Source: Flavobacteriales bacterium (GTDB lineage: Bacteria > Bacteroidota > Bacteroidia > Flavobacteriales > Weeksellaceae). From it: a stretch of DNA of 64,000 nucleotides. The notes beneath the pieces are model-generated. The model was not told the origin of the DNA. It saw only the letters and a list, made by a program, of their open reading frames with translations, and did no database searches. The first letter of the stretch is position 1; every line of letters starts with the position of its first letter. Below are positions 25,489-34,967 of the stretch, in pieces. The position numbers and the translations under genes are program-made. The stretch is taken from positions 186,001 through 250,000 of the forward strand of contig JACJZS010000002.1 of assembly GCA_020635515.1 (NCBI GenBank), read 5' to 3'.

Positions 25489-26787
25489 CTACTGAATTCT
25501 ACTTTTTTCTTTCTTTAAAAAGTAATAATTAAGATATATTCCTGCTAGTAACAAAATTATTGGTCTAGTAGGAAATACATATCTTGCTTCTGAATGAAAT
25601 ACAGACACATACAATATAGACCATGCCCAAAACGACGCCAAACATAACAGCATATATATCTTTTTATCTACATATAATCTATAAATACCACAAAAAGCTA
25701 AAAATATGATACAATAATTTATTACATTTATGTATATGTGTGGAATTATTTTTATAGTAGTACTTTTATTTGATTGTATTAAAGGCGAAATCATAAAAGT
25801 CTGACTTTGAAAAAACTTAAGAAAATACTGTCTTAAGGTTAATATAGGGTTTTCAATAATATCATTCGCAACCCAATTTAAATAATATTTGGTAGGTTCT
25901 AGATTATCCGAAGCACAAATAGAATCTAACTCACGTCTTTTCTTAAGATTATTTACATAATCAATTGACTTGTATTTATTTTTATGACCATGCTGTGGAA
26001 CCCAATTAAAGGGTTCATCTCTAAGTTCATACCTTCCCCACAAAATCTGTCTTCTAAAAATAATTTCTTTAAAGTCTTTATTTTCAATATTAATTTTTTT
26101 TTCAAAAGTATAAATCCCACCTCCTAAAATAAAAAATGTAAGTATAAATAGAATTTTATGTTTTAAATTGTGCTTAAATAACACAGTATATAATACGACC
26201 AATAATGATAGTGGTATTAAATTAGGGCGAACTCCCATTACTATAACAATCGATAAAGCTAGTAAAAAATACGATTTTGATACAGGCTTTAAATTAACTA
26301 ATACTAATGCATACACAAATAAACAGCTTCCAAAAAATATAAAACTACCTGAAGCAACTCCGAAAGCATAATAAATCTGTATTGGAAATGCAAATGTTAA
26401 AATAAGAAGTATAAACTGTGTTTTAGTATTTAGACCTAAAATACGAAAACTCTTAAATAACAATTTTATAGCGTATGAAACCACTAGTACATTAAAAATA
26501 ATAGCTGAATAATAATACAATTGCTCACTTTTAAAGTAATGAACTAAAGAATAAGGAACTGCATAATATACTACAGTCAAAATACCTTTTTGAACGTTAA
26601 CATCTCCTGAAAAACCGTTCAAAAAAAAGTCTAATAGCTGTCTTGCTCCTTCATCATATTCTCCATCTCCAAAAGTTTTTGGTTTAAACGGTAAAAAATA
26701 GAAAATAAAGCATACTAATAATGATAGCCAAAATATATTATTAATCAAATATGAAACAAACTTATTTCTATGCATACAAATAATCAT
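25489..26787 (-). CDS. Polytopic membrane protein, GT-C (family 39-like) glycosyltransferase candidate
   Basis: The 432-residue protein has about ten membrane helices. The first extracytoplasmic loop holds GDGEYDEGARQLLDF, with acidic residues placed as in GT-C enzymes that use lipid-linked sugars. A second soluble loop lies at about residues 245-305. It stands directly downstream of a GtrB/ArnC-like transferase (26799-27716), an arrangement typical of two-step sugar addition by way of a polyprenyl-phosphate sugar. The substrate is unknown. An alternative start at the ATG coding MHRNKF, four codons in, is possible. Confidence 0.6.
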   Translation of the reverse strand: MIICMHRNKFVSYLINNIFWLSLLVCFIFYFLPFKPKTFGDGEYDEGARQLLDFFLNGFSGDVNVQKGILTVVYYAVPYSLVHYFKSEQLYYYSAIIFNVLVVSYAIKLLFKSFRILGLNTKTQFILLILTFAFPIQIYYAFGVASGSFIFFGSCLFVYALVLVNLKPVSKSYFLLALSIVIVMGVRPNLIPLSLLVVLYTVLFKHNLKHKILFILTFFILGGGIYTFEKKINIENKDFKEIIFRRQILWGRYELRDEPFNWVPQHGHKNKYKSIDYVNNLKKRRELDSICASDNLEPTKYYLNWVANDIIENPILTLRQYFLKFFQSQTFMISPLIQSNKSTTIKIIPHIYINVINYCIIFLAFCGIYRLYVDKKIYMLLCLASFWAWSILYVSVFHSEARYVFPTRPIILLLAGIYLNYYFLKKEKSRIQ

Positions 26788-26798
26788 ATTTAATGTTA

Positions 26799-27716
26799 CT
26801 AACTCAAATCTTCTTTAATTATATAAAGAGGCCTTTTTCTTGTTTCATCATAAGTCCTCCATAAATACTCTCCTATTATACCCAACATAATCATAATCAT
26901 ACCTGTTGTGATTAATATAATAATCATAATAGGAGCCCAACCTTTAAAGGGAATATTATTAATTAATTTATTATAAATTATAATAAACGCATATACAAAA
27001 CCTAATAACGAATTAATAAAACCCAATAAAGATATAAAACGAATAGGGATATAAGAAGTATTCAAAATTCCATCAATAAAGTATTTGAGCTTTTTAGAAA
27101 TCGTCCATTGAGATTTTCCTATAGTTCTTTTTTGTCTACTATAAGGTATAAATACAGTTTCAAATCCTAACCATAATATATCTCCTTGAATAAATCTATT
27201 CCTCTCATCAATTAGATTTAACTGATTAATTACTTTTCTATCCATTAACATAAAATCAAAACCACCTTTAGGCATCTTGGGATTAGCAAACTTAATTAAA
27301 TTATAAAAAATTGATGATGAAACTCTTGATACAAAGCTATCCTCTCGTTCAACTCTATTGCAAATAACTATCTCTTTTCCGCCAATCCAATTATCAATCA
27401 TTTTCTCGATAAGGCTTACTGGTTCTTGCAAATCTGCTGCCATTGAAATCACACAATCCCCTGTTGCTTTTTTATACCCTGCAATTAAAGCTGGAACTTG
27501 TCCAAAATTCCTAGAAAAAGAAAGAACCTTAACTAAATTATCTTCTTCTCTTAATTTAATTAGTTCAACATATGAATTATCATCAGAACCATCATTCACA
27601 AATACAAACTCATAGTTAAGATTAAGACTTTGTACCAGTTTTATTATCTTATCGTATGTTATCTTTATGGATCCTTGATTTCTAAACACAGGAATAACAA
27701 AGGATATTTTTTTCAT
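26799..27716 (-). CDS. Family 2 glycosyltransferase with two membrane helices (GtrB/ArnC-like)
   Basis: The 305-residue protein starts KKISFVIPVFRNQGSI and has a GT-A domain with VNDGSDDNS, SFSRNFGQVPALIAGY and MAADLQEP (the metal-binding DxQ/DxD equivalent). It ends with two hydrophobic helices (about 228-255 and 262-290). This is the layout of polyprenyl-phosphate sugar transferases such as GtrB and ArnC. The downstream GT-C-like membrane protein would be its natural partner. Confidence 0.9.
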   Translation of the reverse strand: MKKISFVIPVFRNQGSIKITYDKIIKLVQSLNLNYEFVFVNDGSDDNSYVELIKLREEDNLVKVLSFSRNFGQVPALIAGYKKATGDCVISMAADLQEPVSLIEKMIDNWIGGKEIVICNRVEREDSFVSRVSSSIFYNLIKFANPKMPKGGFDFMLMDRKVINQLNLIDERNRFIQGDILWLGFETVFIPYSRQKRTIGKSQWTISKKLKYFIDGILNTSYIPIRFISLLGFINSLLGFVYAFIIIYNKLINNIPFKGWAPIMIIILITTGMIMIMLGIIGEYLWRTYDETRKRPLYIIKEDLS

Positions 27717-27718
27717 TT

Positions 27719-28360
27719 CTAAAACTTTTTATTTCTTTTAACTACCACTGCAGGGTTTCCGTATGCAATTGAATCACTAGGTATATCTTTAGTTACTACA
27801 GAACCAGCTCCAATTATTACATTATCTCCTATTTCAACTTTTGGTAATATAGTTGCATTTGCTCCTATATGAGTATAATCGCCTACTTTTACGCCTCCTA
27901 GTAAAGTTGCATTAGGTGATAACTCAACAAAGTCTCCTATTTTACAGTCGTGAGTAATTACAACATTATAGTATACGATTGGACATTTACCTATTTCTAC
28001 ACAACTAGATATCACAGAATTTGGGAGTATATTTGCACCTTCTCCTAATTTAATGTCGTACATTCCAAATTGAGATTTTGAACTGATAGCAGATGATATA
28101 CTACCTCCTAAACCATTAAATTTATTATATAACATATATCTCAATCTTGGAGAACCTATTCCAATAGTATACTGGTTTCCTTTTTCAATAAAAAAACTCC
28201 TTACCTTATCCTCGTTATCAAGTATTGGAATTCTATTATACACTAGATTTTTATCATACTTATTAACATCATCATAGAAAGCTATATCTTCAATTTCTAA
28301 ATGCTCTACAAGCACATCAAAAACTTCTCTTGCAAATCCTCTAGCTCCAAGTATTAGCAT
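27719..28360 (-). CDS. PglD/VioB-like sugar O/N-acetyltransferase
   Basis: The 213-residue protein has the N-terminal Rossmann-like domain of the PglD family (MLILGARGFAREVFDVL) and a C-terminal left-handed beta-helix. Markers there are VVITHDCKIGDFVELSPNAT, with the catalytic His, and VVTKDIPSDSIAYGNPAVVV. Such enzymes acetylate a 4-amino sugar nucleotide. It overlaps the upstream VioA-like aminotransferase by 7 bp, so the two probably make a 4-acetamido-4,6-dideoxy sugar. Confidence 0.88.
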   Translation of the reverse strand: MLILGARGFAREVFDVLVEHLEIEDIAFYDDVNKYDKNLVYNRIPILDNEDKVRSFFIEKGNQYTIGIGSPRLRYMLYNKFNGLGGSISSAISSKSQFGMYDIKLGEGANILPNSVISSCVEIGKCPIVYYNVVITHDCKIGDFVELSPNATLLGGVKVGDYTHIGANATILPKVEIGDNVIIGAGSVVTKDIPSDSIAYGNPAVVVKRNKKF

Positions 28361-29430
28361 AAACTTGTATTAATTATATCTACTATTAACTTTAAATCTT
28401 CGTTCTCTAAACCTTTATAAAGTGGCAAACATAATACTGTTTTCGATAAGCCTTCGCTTACTTCACATTTTTGATATTTTACATAATTTAACGTATTTAA
28501 GCTCGGATAAAAATACCTTCTAGGATATATATTATTTTGGTTTAATTTACTTTGTACTCGTAGTAGTATTTCTTCCGAATCAAAAAATATTGGATAGTAA
28601 CTGTAATTCCATTTAAGGTTATCTCTTAACCTAATTTTTCTTAGGTTATTCCAATTTAAATTATCATCATAAAATTCTACAGCTTTTTTTCTAGATTGTA
28701 CGATATTATCAAAATGAGGAAGCACACTTAATCCCATAGCTGCTTGTAATTCAGATATTTTTGCATTTATTCCTAAACCATGAAAATCTAATGGTCCGTT
28801 GTGTCCAAAATTATGACTGTAATATACACGATGTCTTAATTCTTCATCACTACAAAAGATTGCACCACCTTCTCCTGTATGAAAAACTTTGGTTGCGTGA
28901 AAACTACACGTACTTATATCTCCATATTTAAAAATAGATTTATTATTGTATTCTACTCCAAAACAATGAGCTGCATCATAAATAACTTTTAACGAATGCT
29001 TCTTAGCTATTTTTTCAATTTCATCAACATTACACGGATTTCCAAAAACGTGTGTAGCGAGAATACATTTTGTCTTTGTGGTTATTGCTTTTTCTATTTT
29101 TGTTTCGTCAATAGTTAGGTATTCTGGGTGAATATCTACAAAAATAGGAGTACAATTCTGCCAAATAACTGATGATGTTGTAGCAACATAACTAAATGGT
29201 GTCGTTATTACTTCTCCTTCATCAACTAGTAGCTTCAAAGCTATTTGTATTGGTAAAGTACCGTTAGTTGTTAATAAAATATTATCTATTTTTAATTTCT
29301 TTTGTAGTTTCTTTTCTAGATTAATAACCATCTCACCACGATTGGTTAACCATTCATTTTTCCATACTTTTTCTAAATAAGTATTATACTCTTCTAAAGG
29401 TGGAAAGAAAGTTTTAGTAACATTTATCAT
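28354..29430 (-). CDS. VioA-like sugar aminotransferase (DegT/DnrJ/EryC1/StrS family)
   Basis: The 358-residue PLP enzyme contains TTNGTLPIQIALKLL, VFGNPCNVDEIEKIAK, YDAAHCFGVEY and the lysine motif SFHATKVFHTGEGG (K181). The length and motifs fit VioA/FdtB-type aminotransferases acting on dTDP-4-keto-6-deoxyglucose or its 3-keto isomer. RmlA/RmlB, needed to make that substrate, are not in the window. The PglD/VioB-like acetyltransferase overlaps its 3' end. Confidence 0.9.
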   Translation of the reverse strand: MINVTKTFFPPLEEYNTYLEKVWKNEWLTNRGEMVINLEKKLQKKLKIDNILLTTNGTLPIQIALKLLVDEGEVITTPFSYVATTSSVIWQNCTPIFVDIHPEYLTIDETKIEKAITTKTKCILATHVFGNPCNVDEIEKIAKKHSLKVIYDAAHCFGVEYNNKSIFKYGDISTCSFHATKVFHTGEGGAIFCSDEELRHRVYYSHNFGHNGPLDFHGLGINAKISELQAAMGLSVLPHFDNIVQSRKKAVEFYDDNLNWNNLRKIRLRDNLKWNYSYYPIFFDSEEILLRVQSKLNQNNIYPRRYFYPSLNTLNYVKYQKCEVSEGLSKTVLCLPLYKGLENEDLKLIVDIINTSLC

Positions 29431-29450
29431 TATATAATAAATCTCTTTTT

Positions 29451-30326
29451 TTAATTTTTAGAAAAATATTCCCCCATTTCTAAATCTTGCTCAATACTTA
29501 AAAAAGGCTCAAAACCTCCGCCAGGATACAATGTAAGCTCTCCAAAAAATACTTTATTCTCATACACATATAAATCCACTCTTACAAAATCAAAATCCTT
29601 AGATAAAACTTTTGAAACCTCAATCATTTCTTGTAATTGTGCTGGTTTTTCAATCTTTTTATTAAATAGTGGATAATTAATTCCAAACCCCTGTAAATTC
29701 CATTCTAAATCATAGAAATTCCTTGTATGATTAGTAAACCTATCGATATCTACCTGAATAAATATAGGTTGTCCCTTGAAACAAAAAAACTTGTAGTCAA
29801 AGATTTCATATTTTAGCAACTTTTCACAGATAATAAGAGGTTGTATATCTTTATATTGCCATTCCCTACTCAAGTAATATGCATTGTATTTGAGCCATTT
29901 ACTAAATTTATTCTTTGTAGCTTGTATATCTAATTTTTCCTTGTCTTGACATATAACATTCCAACCCGATCCATGATTGGTTTTTAATGCAAAACCCTTT
30001 GGAAGTTCTTTAAAATTAACTTCATCTGCACTAGAATAAATTCCGTGAATTGGAATTAAATATTTCTCTCCTATTTTTTCTTTTATATAGGTACGTACCT
30101 TTACTTTATCCGCTACGATAGTACCTAATGGGTAATTCTCTTTTAATTTTTTATAATTAAGATGCTCATTAAATGTTTTTGGATTACTTAAATTTAGTTT
30201 ATATGGTTTATACTTTAATCTTATGTGAGTGAGTATACACATTAATTGATAAAAATATTTATTTGGAATTATGATGATAATATTCTTGCAGATAAAGTAC
30301 CAAATTCTAAAAATAATATCTTTCAT
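29451..30326 (-). CDS. ATP-grasp fold polysaccharide protein (TupA-like)
   Basis: The 291-residue protein has an N-terminal hydrophobic segment followed by NPKTFNEHLNYKKL, VADKVKVRTYIKEKIGEKYL, GFALKTNHGSGWN and DYKFFCFKGQP. It closes with FDFVRVDLYVYENKVFFGEL and PGGGFEPF. These are the markers of the ATPgrasp_TupA family found in capsule and teichuronopeptide loci, whose members may ligate amino acids to sugars. The reaction here is unknown. The gene lies 1 bp from the upstream glycosyltransferase. Confidence 0.82.
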   Translation of the reverse strand: MKDIIFRIWYFICKNIIIIIPNKYFYQLMCILTHIRLKYKPYKLNLSNPKTFNEHLNYKKLKENYPLGTIVADKVKVRTYIKEKIGEKYLIPIHGIYSSADEVNFKELPKGFALKTNHGSGWNVICQDKEKLDIQATKNKFSKWLKYNAYYLSREWQYKDIQPLIICEKLLKYEIFDYKFFCFKGQPIFIQVDIDRFTNHTRNFYDLEWNLQGFGINYPLFNKKIEKPAQLQEMIEVSKVLSKDFDFVRVDLYVYENKVFFGELTLYPGGGFEPFLSIEQDLEMGEYFSKN

Positions 30327-30327
30327 T

Positions 30328-31356
30328 TTAATTTAATAATATATTCTTCCAACTCTGTTTTACATTTTCCCATGCAAATGTTTCTGCTTTTTTTCTAGCA
30401 TTTAAGGATAAAGTATTAGCTAAATTATTATCTTTTAATATAGATTTTACTTCACTCACAAGCTGTTTTTCATTGTTAGATTCAACTAATACAACTTCAT
30501 TTTCATCAACTAAAAAAGGAACGCCTCCTACTTTTGTAGAAATCACACACATTCCTAATGCCATTCCCTCAATAATGCTTACAGGTGTATTGTCTATTAC
30601 AGGGTTAGAAATCATAATATCATACTCTTCCGACAATTTAATCCAATCTTGTTTAGGCATTTTATTTAGAACTGTTACACTACTTTTCAGTTTGTACTTA
30701 TTGATGTAATCAATAACTTGATTATAGTAGTACTCATCAGGATTTCCTAGCATCAAAAGCTCAACCTCTGGAATCTCTTGTCGTAATTCATTTACTGCTT
30801 TTAATGTCATAATAGGATTGTATGGTTTTCCAAATCCTCGTAAAGCAAGTAATTTAGGTTTTATATTTTTCCTTTCCTTAAATTGATAATCTGCTAATTC
30901 TATAATATTCGGGATGTACTGTACATCAAAATTATATTTTTCAAAAAAAGATTTTAGATAATGAGAAGGGGCGATGATTTTGTGAGATTTTCTAAATAAA
31001 AAAGAAGTTAATTTCGGATTAGTCTTATAGCGATTGGGTAAGTTTCCTCCATGAAGAAAAAGAATGTATTTTTTATTAAATAAAAAACTTAAAAATCCTA
31101 AAATCCACGCAAAATAAAAAGCCGAAGTAGAATAAACATCAATAATTATCTTATTAGAAAAAATTCCTTGAGAAAAAAAATGCAAAACCATATCGAATAA
31201 TTTTGCAAGTTTTCCTTGTTTAGAAGAATAGGATTTAACATCTACAAAATCAGACAATAAAGGTTCTAAAGTTTCCATCACTGCTGTGGAACTTTTATAG
31301 GAAGAAAATTTATTTCCGAAATAAATGATTTTAATAAACTTATTCTTTTTTTTCAT
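30328..31356 (-). CDS. Glycosyltransferase family 4
   Basis: The 342-residue GT-B enzyme has FLHGGNLPNRY near residue 100 on the acceptor side. On the donor side are LALRGFGKPYNPIMTLKAV, TVLNKMPKQDWIKL and IEGMALGMCVISTKVGGVPF (the E-x7-E type region, about 263-282). It lies next to the ATP-grasp protein and just downstream of the IS982 insertion, so its transcription may now depend on readthrough of that element. The sugar is unknown. Confidence 0.87.
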   Translation of the reverse strand: MKKKNKFIKIIYFGNKFSSYKSSTAVMETLEPLLSDFVDVKSYSSKQGKLAKLFDMVLHFFSQGIFSNKIIIDVYSTSAFYFAWILGFLSFLFNKKYILFLHGGNLPNRYKTNPKLTSFLFRKSHKIIAPSHYLKSFFEKYNFDVQYIPNIIELADYQFKERKNIKPKLLALRGFGKPYNPIMTLKAVNELRQEIPEVELLMLGNPDEYYYNQVIDYINKYKLKSSVTVLNKMPKQDWIKLSEEYDIMISNPVIDNTPVSIIEGMALGMCVISTKVGGVPFLVDENEVVLVESNNEKQLVSEVKSILKDNNLANTLSLNARKKAETFAWENVKQSWKNILLN

Positions 31357-31422
31357 TAAAAAGAAGTTTGAAACTTTACTCTTTCTTATTATACTTAAAA
31401 ATAATATATTTTAGAATATATA

Positions 31423-32446
31423 ACCTGTTGTGTATTTAGCATAAATTAATTTTAATTTTGTTTAAATGCCTATTGAAGACAAAGAAATTGAGATATTGAA
31501 TCATGGTAAAAGCTGTTATTTTCGAGGCAACTCTTGTCACTAAACCTTTAAAGGTTTTTGCCAAATTGATGTGAATATTAAATTGTCCATTTAGTTGAGA
31601 AATTGCCGTTTATTCACAGGATTTTATTATTTTTTTTATTAGTGTTCATGATATGCTTCGCAATTCAATTCTTTTTCTGATTCTTGATTTTGTTTTTGAA
31701 AATACCACAAAATCCTGTTGATTTTTTCTCATTGGAACGGATAAATTAATGTTGGAATAATTGAATAAATCAACTTGTAATTCTTTGCTAATATATCCTC
31801 TGTCTCCGATTAGTAAACAGTTTTCAAAATCGTGTTTAATATCTTTTAGGTAATTTACATCATGAACATTTGCGGGAGTAAAATCGTAAGAATGAAAAAT
31901 TCCATTCTTATCACAAACGGCATGAAGTTTATAACCAAAGTATCTTGATTTCTGTGCTGCACAATATCCAAAAGCAGGTTTTATTTCTGACGTTGAACAA
32001 ATCTCGGAACGATTGAATCTGCTAAGTTTGCAAATTTTTATCAGAGTCGAATCTACGATAAAAACGTCCGTAAAATCAGAAAATTTACCACTCAAATGCT
32101 CACGTATTTTTTCAATATAGGAAAATAAATTCCTTTTTCTTCTATTGTAAACACTACATTCAATTCGATTATCTAAACGAGTACCTTGAATAGACCTAAA
32201 TAATTGTAATTCAGAATAAATAGACATATATTCAGCCGTAATATTAAGAGCTACAAGCTCCAAATCAGAAAGTTTAGGTAGCCTAATTTGATGTTTTGAC
32301 TCTATATGACCACAAGTATTTTTCAATTCTTTTAAAATAATTTCGTAATTTTGAAGGAGATTGTTCATATATTTAATGACTTGGTAATCAATTAAATATA
32401 CGATTTTAATCAAATGAACAATCTTTTTCTTAAATGCACAACAGGT
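31423..32446 (-). mobile_element. IS982-family insertion sequence (defective)
   Basis: The 1024-bp element is bounded by terminal inverted repeats ACCTGTTGTGTATTTAGC (left, 31423-31440) and, reversed, ACCTGTTGTGCATTTAAG (right, to 32446). An exact 8-bp target duplication AATATATA flanks it (31415-31422 and 32447-32454). The single transposase gene is on the minus strand. Without an internal 54-bp insertion the element would be 970 bp, close to the family norm. The perfect duplication indicates simple, fairly recent insertion. Confidence 0.92.
31436..32368 (-). pseudogene. IS982 transposase interrupted by a 54-bp insert
   Basis: From the ATG at 32368 (MNNLLQNYEIILKELKN) the protein has the DDE domain with VFIVDSTLIKI and LLIGDRGYISKEL (first and second Asp) and RKRIE (the Glu). 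Directly after that Glu codon, 54 bp (31610-31663) introduce in-frame TGA and TAA stops. Reading resumes in the same frame at 31609 with TAISQLNGQFNIHINLAKTF and continues to a normal IS982 ending NRHLNKIKINLC (stop 31436-31438). The gene was intact before the insert. The truncated product lacks the C-terminal part of the catalytic domain. Confidence 0.9.
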
Positions 32447-32549
32447 AATATATAAACTTTTTACACTCTTATATTTGAAATACTCTCTATATGTTACTTT
32501 TTATATTAACTTTGAGTTCTTATATATAAACCTATTTCAAAAGTAAAAA

Positions 32550-33917
32550 TCAATTTATATAATTCTTAATTGATTTATCAATAATCAAAACAGTACTCAA
32601 ACCAACTAATAAAGGTGGGACATAAGTACGAGTGGCCGCATGAAAACTAGTATAAATCCCTATAATAAAAAAAGAAAGTAATATTCCTTTTATTAATGGA
32701 TTTGAATTTAACTTATACACTACAAATCCAATATAAATTAAACAAAAAATATAAAGCCCCCCTAAAAGCCCATGCTCTGCCAATAATCTACTAAACTCAA
32801 CATGACTTAATAAACCTTTGTGTTTAGTACGTATATATTTTGAGGCACCAGCACCTACTCCCATAACATGATCAGTAAATAGTTTTAAATCACCCATGAT
32901 AATATCTGTTCTTCCAGAGGTTATGGTGTTTAAATTTTTTTCTTTAACTCCCTTTAATGTTCCTAACGTTTCTCCTTGATATCTTAATAAGATTGTACCT
33001 CCTGTTATATAATCTGCAAATTGAAAAGTTATGAATACAACAAGTATAGAAAAAAATAAATTTTTACCAATTTTAGGTAGATTATAGATCCTTTTTTTAC
33101 TTACCGAACTAAAGAAAATCACTCCTAATGTTATTAATATTCCTATACCTCCTCCCAACATACCACCTCTTGAAAAACTTAATAAACCTTGTAATAAAAA
33201 TATAAATAATAAAATAATATCTAACCATCTTTTACCTGAAAAAATCCATTTATTTAAGATGAATAATACCAATAAAAAACTTGCTAAACCAAAAATTGTA
33301 GATACCTGATTACTTCCAAACCCTCCTGTTGTATAAGTACTTGCTCCTAATAAAAAATCAACTTCATCAAAAGTTGGGATTTTTACTAATGTATAAGATA
33401 AGCAAGATAGTAATGGGTAAAGTAATAATCTAAGTATTGCTTTAAAACCATTTATAGTGAATTTTTGTTTATAAAAGAATGCTACCGAAAGACATAAAGC
33501 TAATGCACCTAGCAAATTAAATATAATATCTTTTATCATTACCATTCCTGATAAATCATAAAATAATGCAGGTATTAATAAAAAAAACATCAATATCCCT
33601 ACAACTCCATTATTATAACCTATTATTATTCCATAAAAACAACTTACAAAAATAAAATACTTACTTAATTCATATGGAATTATAGGATATGCGTTTGACA
33701 TTCGCCCTAAAATTTCAAATGAAACTAAATATATAATTACTAAAGATAATATTGAGTTAATATTTTGTCTTTTGTAAATAAATTCTAATGAACTAAATAA
33801 AACTAAATAAAACCAAATAATTAATGGATATTTTGTATACACACAGAGCACACCTAAAAAAAGATGAAATACTACCCAAACAAGCGGATTTTTATTTATT
33901 AATAGATTTTTTATCAT
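32550..33917 (-). CDS. O-antigen polymerase/ligase-like membrane protein
   Basis: The 455-residue protein has about 12 membrane helices. The large periplasmic loop near residues 290-370 contains LLRYQGETLGTLKGVKEK and SGRTDIIMGDLKLFTDHVMG, and GVGAGASKYIRTKHKGLLSH; the next helix begins at LLAEHGLLGGLY. This is the pattern of the PF04932 O-antigen ligase/polymerase family. Next to a Wzm/Wzt exporter it could ligate exported chains to lipid A core or polymerise repeat units; sequence alone does not decide. The IS982 element lies 104 bp downstream. Confidence 0.8.
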   Translation of the reverse strand: MIKNLLINKNPLVWVVFHLFLGVLCVYTKYPLIIWFYLVLFSSLEFIYKRQNINSILSLVIIYLVSFEILGRMSNAYPIIPYELSKYFIFVSCFYGIIIGYNNGVVGILMFFLLIPALFYDLSGMVMIKDIIFNLLGALALCLSVAFFYKQKFTINGFKAILRLLLYPLLSCLSYTLVKIPTFDEVDFLLGASTYTTGGFGSNQVSTIFGLASFLLVLFILNKWIFSGKRWLDIILLFIFLLQGLLSFSRGGMLGGGIGILITLGVIFFSSVSKKRIYNLPKIGKNLFFSILVVFITFQFADYITGGTILLRYQGETLGTLKGVKEKNLNTITSGRTDIIMGDLKLFTDHVMGVGAGASKYIRTKHKGLLSHVEFSRLLAEHGLLGGLYIFCLIYIGFVVYKLNSNPLIKGILLSFFIIGIYTSFHAATRTYVPPLLVGLSTVLIIDKSIKNYIN

Positions 33918-34090
33918 AGATTTTCTACAGGATTACAAATTACTTTGTCGAATTTATAATATGTTCTAATTATACAATATTTTATATTAGGACTAACTAA
34001 GCTTTTTCAATAAACTCTAAATAGTCATATTTCAGTCAATGCAAAATATTTAGCTCGAGCTAACCTACAAAACCGTCAATCGTGAAATTT

Positions 34091-34964
34091 TTATTTTTTA
34101 AAATAATTTTCAATAAATAAATCAGTAAACTCTATTGCTCCTTTATTGTTGAGATGAATATTATCTTTAAAACTATTTTTATTTTTAATAGAATTACTCA
34201 AATCAGTATAATTTGGCAAGTATTTATTTAATAATGTATTATCTCCTGAAAATCTATAAATAGGCGATGTAAAAAAATGTAAACTAACGTTATTATTTTT
34301 ACTTAACTGGATAATTTCATTAAAATTAATGTTATTAGTATCCCTAAGTGTATAGGAATAGTTTTTGTCATTCTGAATAATTTCTCCTGAATCAATTGGG
34401 ACATACCCCATCTGATTAATGGTTTTATATTCTTTATTTAAAATCGAAAATATTAAATTTCTAACTCCGAGTTTACCTTCTTTAATCATAAATCGATACA
34501 TAGGCACATACCTATAATATAAATATTTAGAATTATAATTTATAAATTGAGAATAAATATAAGGTTCTTTCAAATATGGAAGCCAAATAGTTGATGATAA
34601 TTCTTCTGGTGCAACTGTACTCCAATTATAATCCACTTGAATATATACATCTTTTACTTTGTGATTTTTTAATAATTCTTTAAACATTAAGTTTATTTCA
34701 AAAGATTCAGCTGCAGAATAAGCTAAATTTATACCTTTTTTTTCCTGTTTTTTTTTCAATTAAATTTGGAATTATAGAGTGGTTTACTCTTGAAGACCCC
34801 AATAATGCATAGTCAAAATTTTGTTTTTTAAGTGTTTTAATCCAATGAACCTTACTCCTTGGAGAAAAATGATAATACACATAGGTATAAATAGTATCCA
34901 AGACATATAATGTAATTATAAAGATTAGAATTATTTTTAATAGGTATTTATAAAATTCTTTCAT
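34091..34964 (-). pseudogene. SGNH-like partner of MBOAT O-acyltransferase, split by a one-base frameshift
   Basis: Two overlapping frames (34707-34964 and 34091-34759) form one protein of about 290 residues if one A is removed. The first frame gives an N-terminal membrane anchor and FDYALLGSSRVNHSIIPNL, with the Gly-Ser-Ser of the SGNH nucleophile block. The second continues KGINLAYSAAES and ends with FKDNIHLNNKGAIEF, the Asp-x-x-His block. The shift lies in two adjacent poly-A tracts on the coding strand (9 A then 8 A, plus-strand 34736-34756). AlgJ/AlgX/DltD-like SGNH proteins usually accompany MBOAT proteins, and this one follows the MBOAT gene by 3 bp. Phase variation, slippage or sequencing error are all possible. 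Confidence 0.8.
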
Positions 34965-34967
34965 AAA

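Noticed and set aside
28354..29430. VioA-like aminotransferase as the missing WbpE
   Set aside because: It overlaps a PglD/VioB-like acetyltransferase and its motifs fit the VioA/FdtB group better; kept only as a possibility to test.
34051..34062. 12-bp palindrome TAGCTCGAGCTA as an operator
   Set aside because: It lies downstream of a gene in an intergenic stretch with no promoter beside it; a single short palindrome is not enough.
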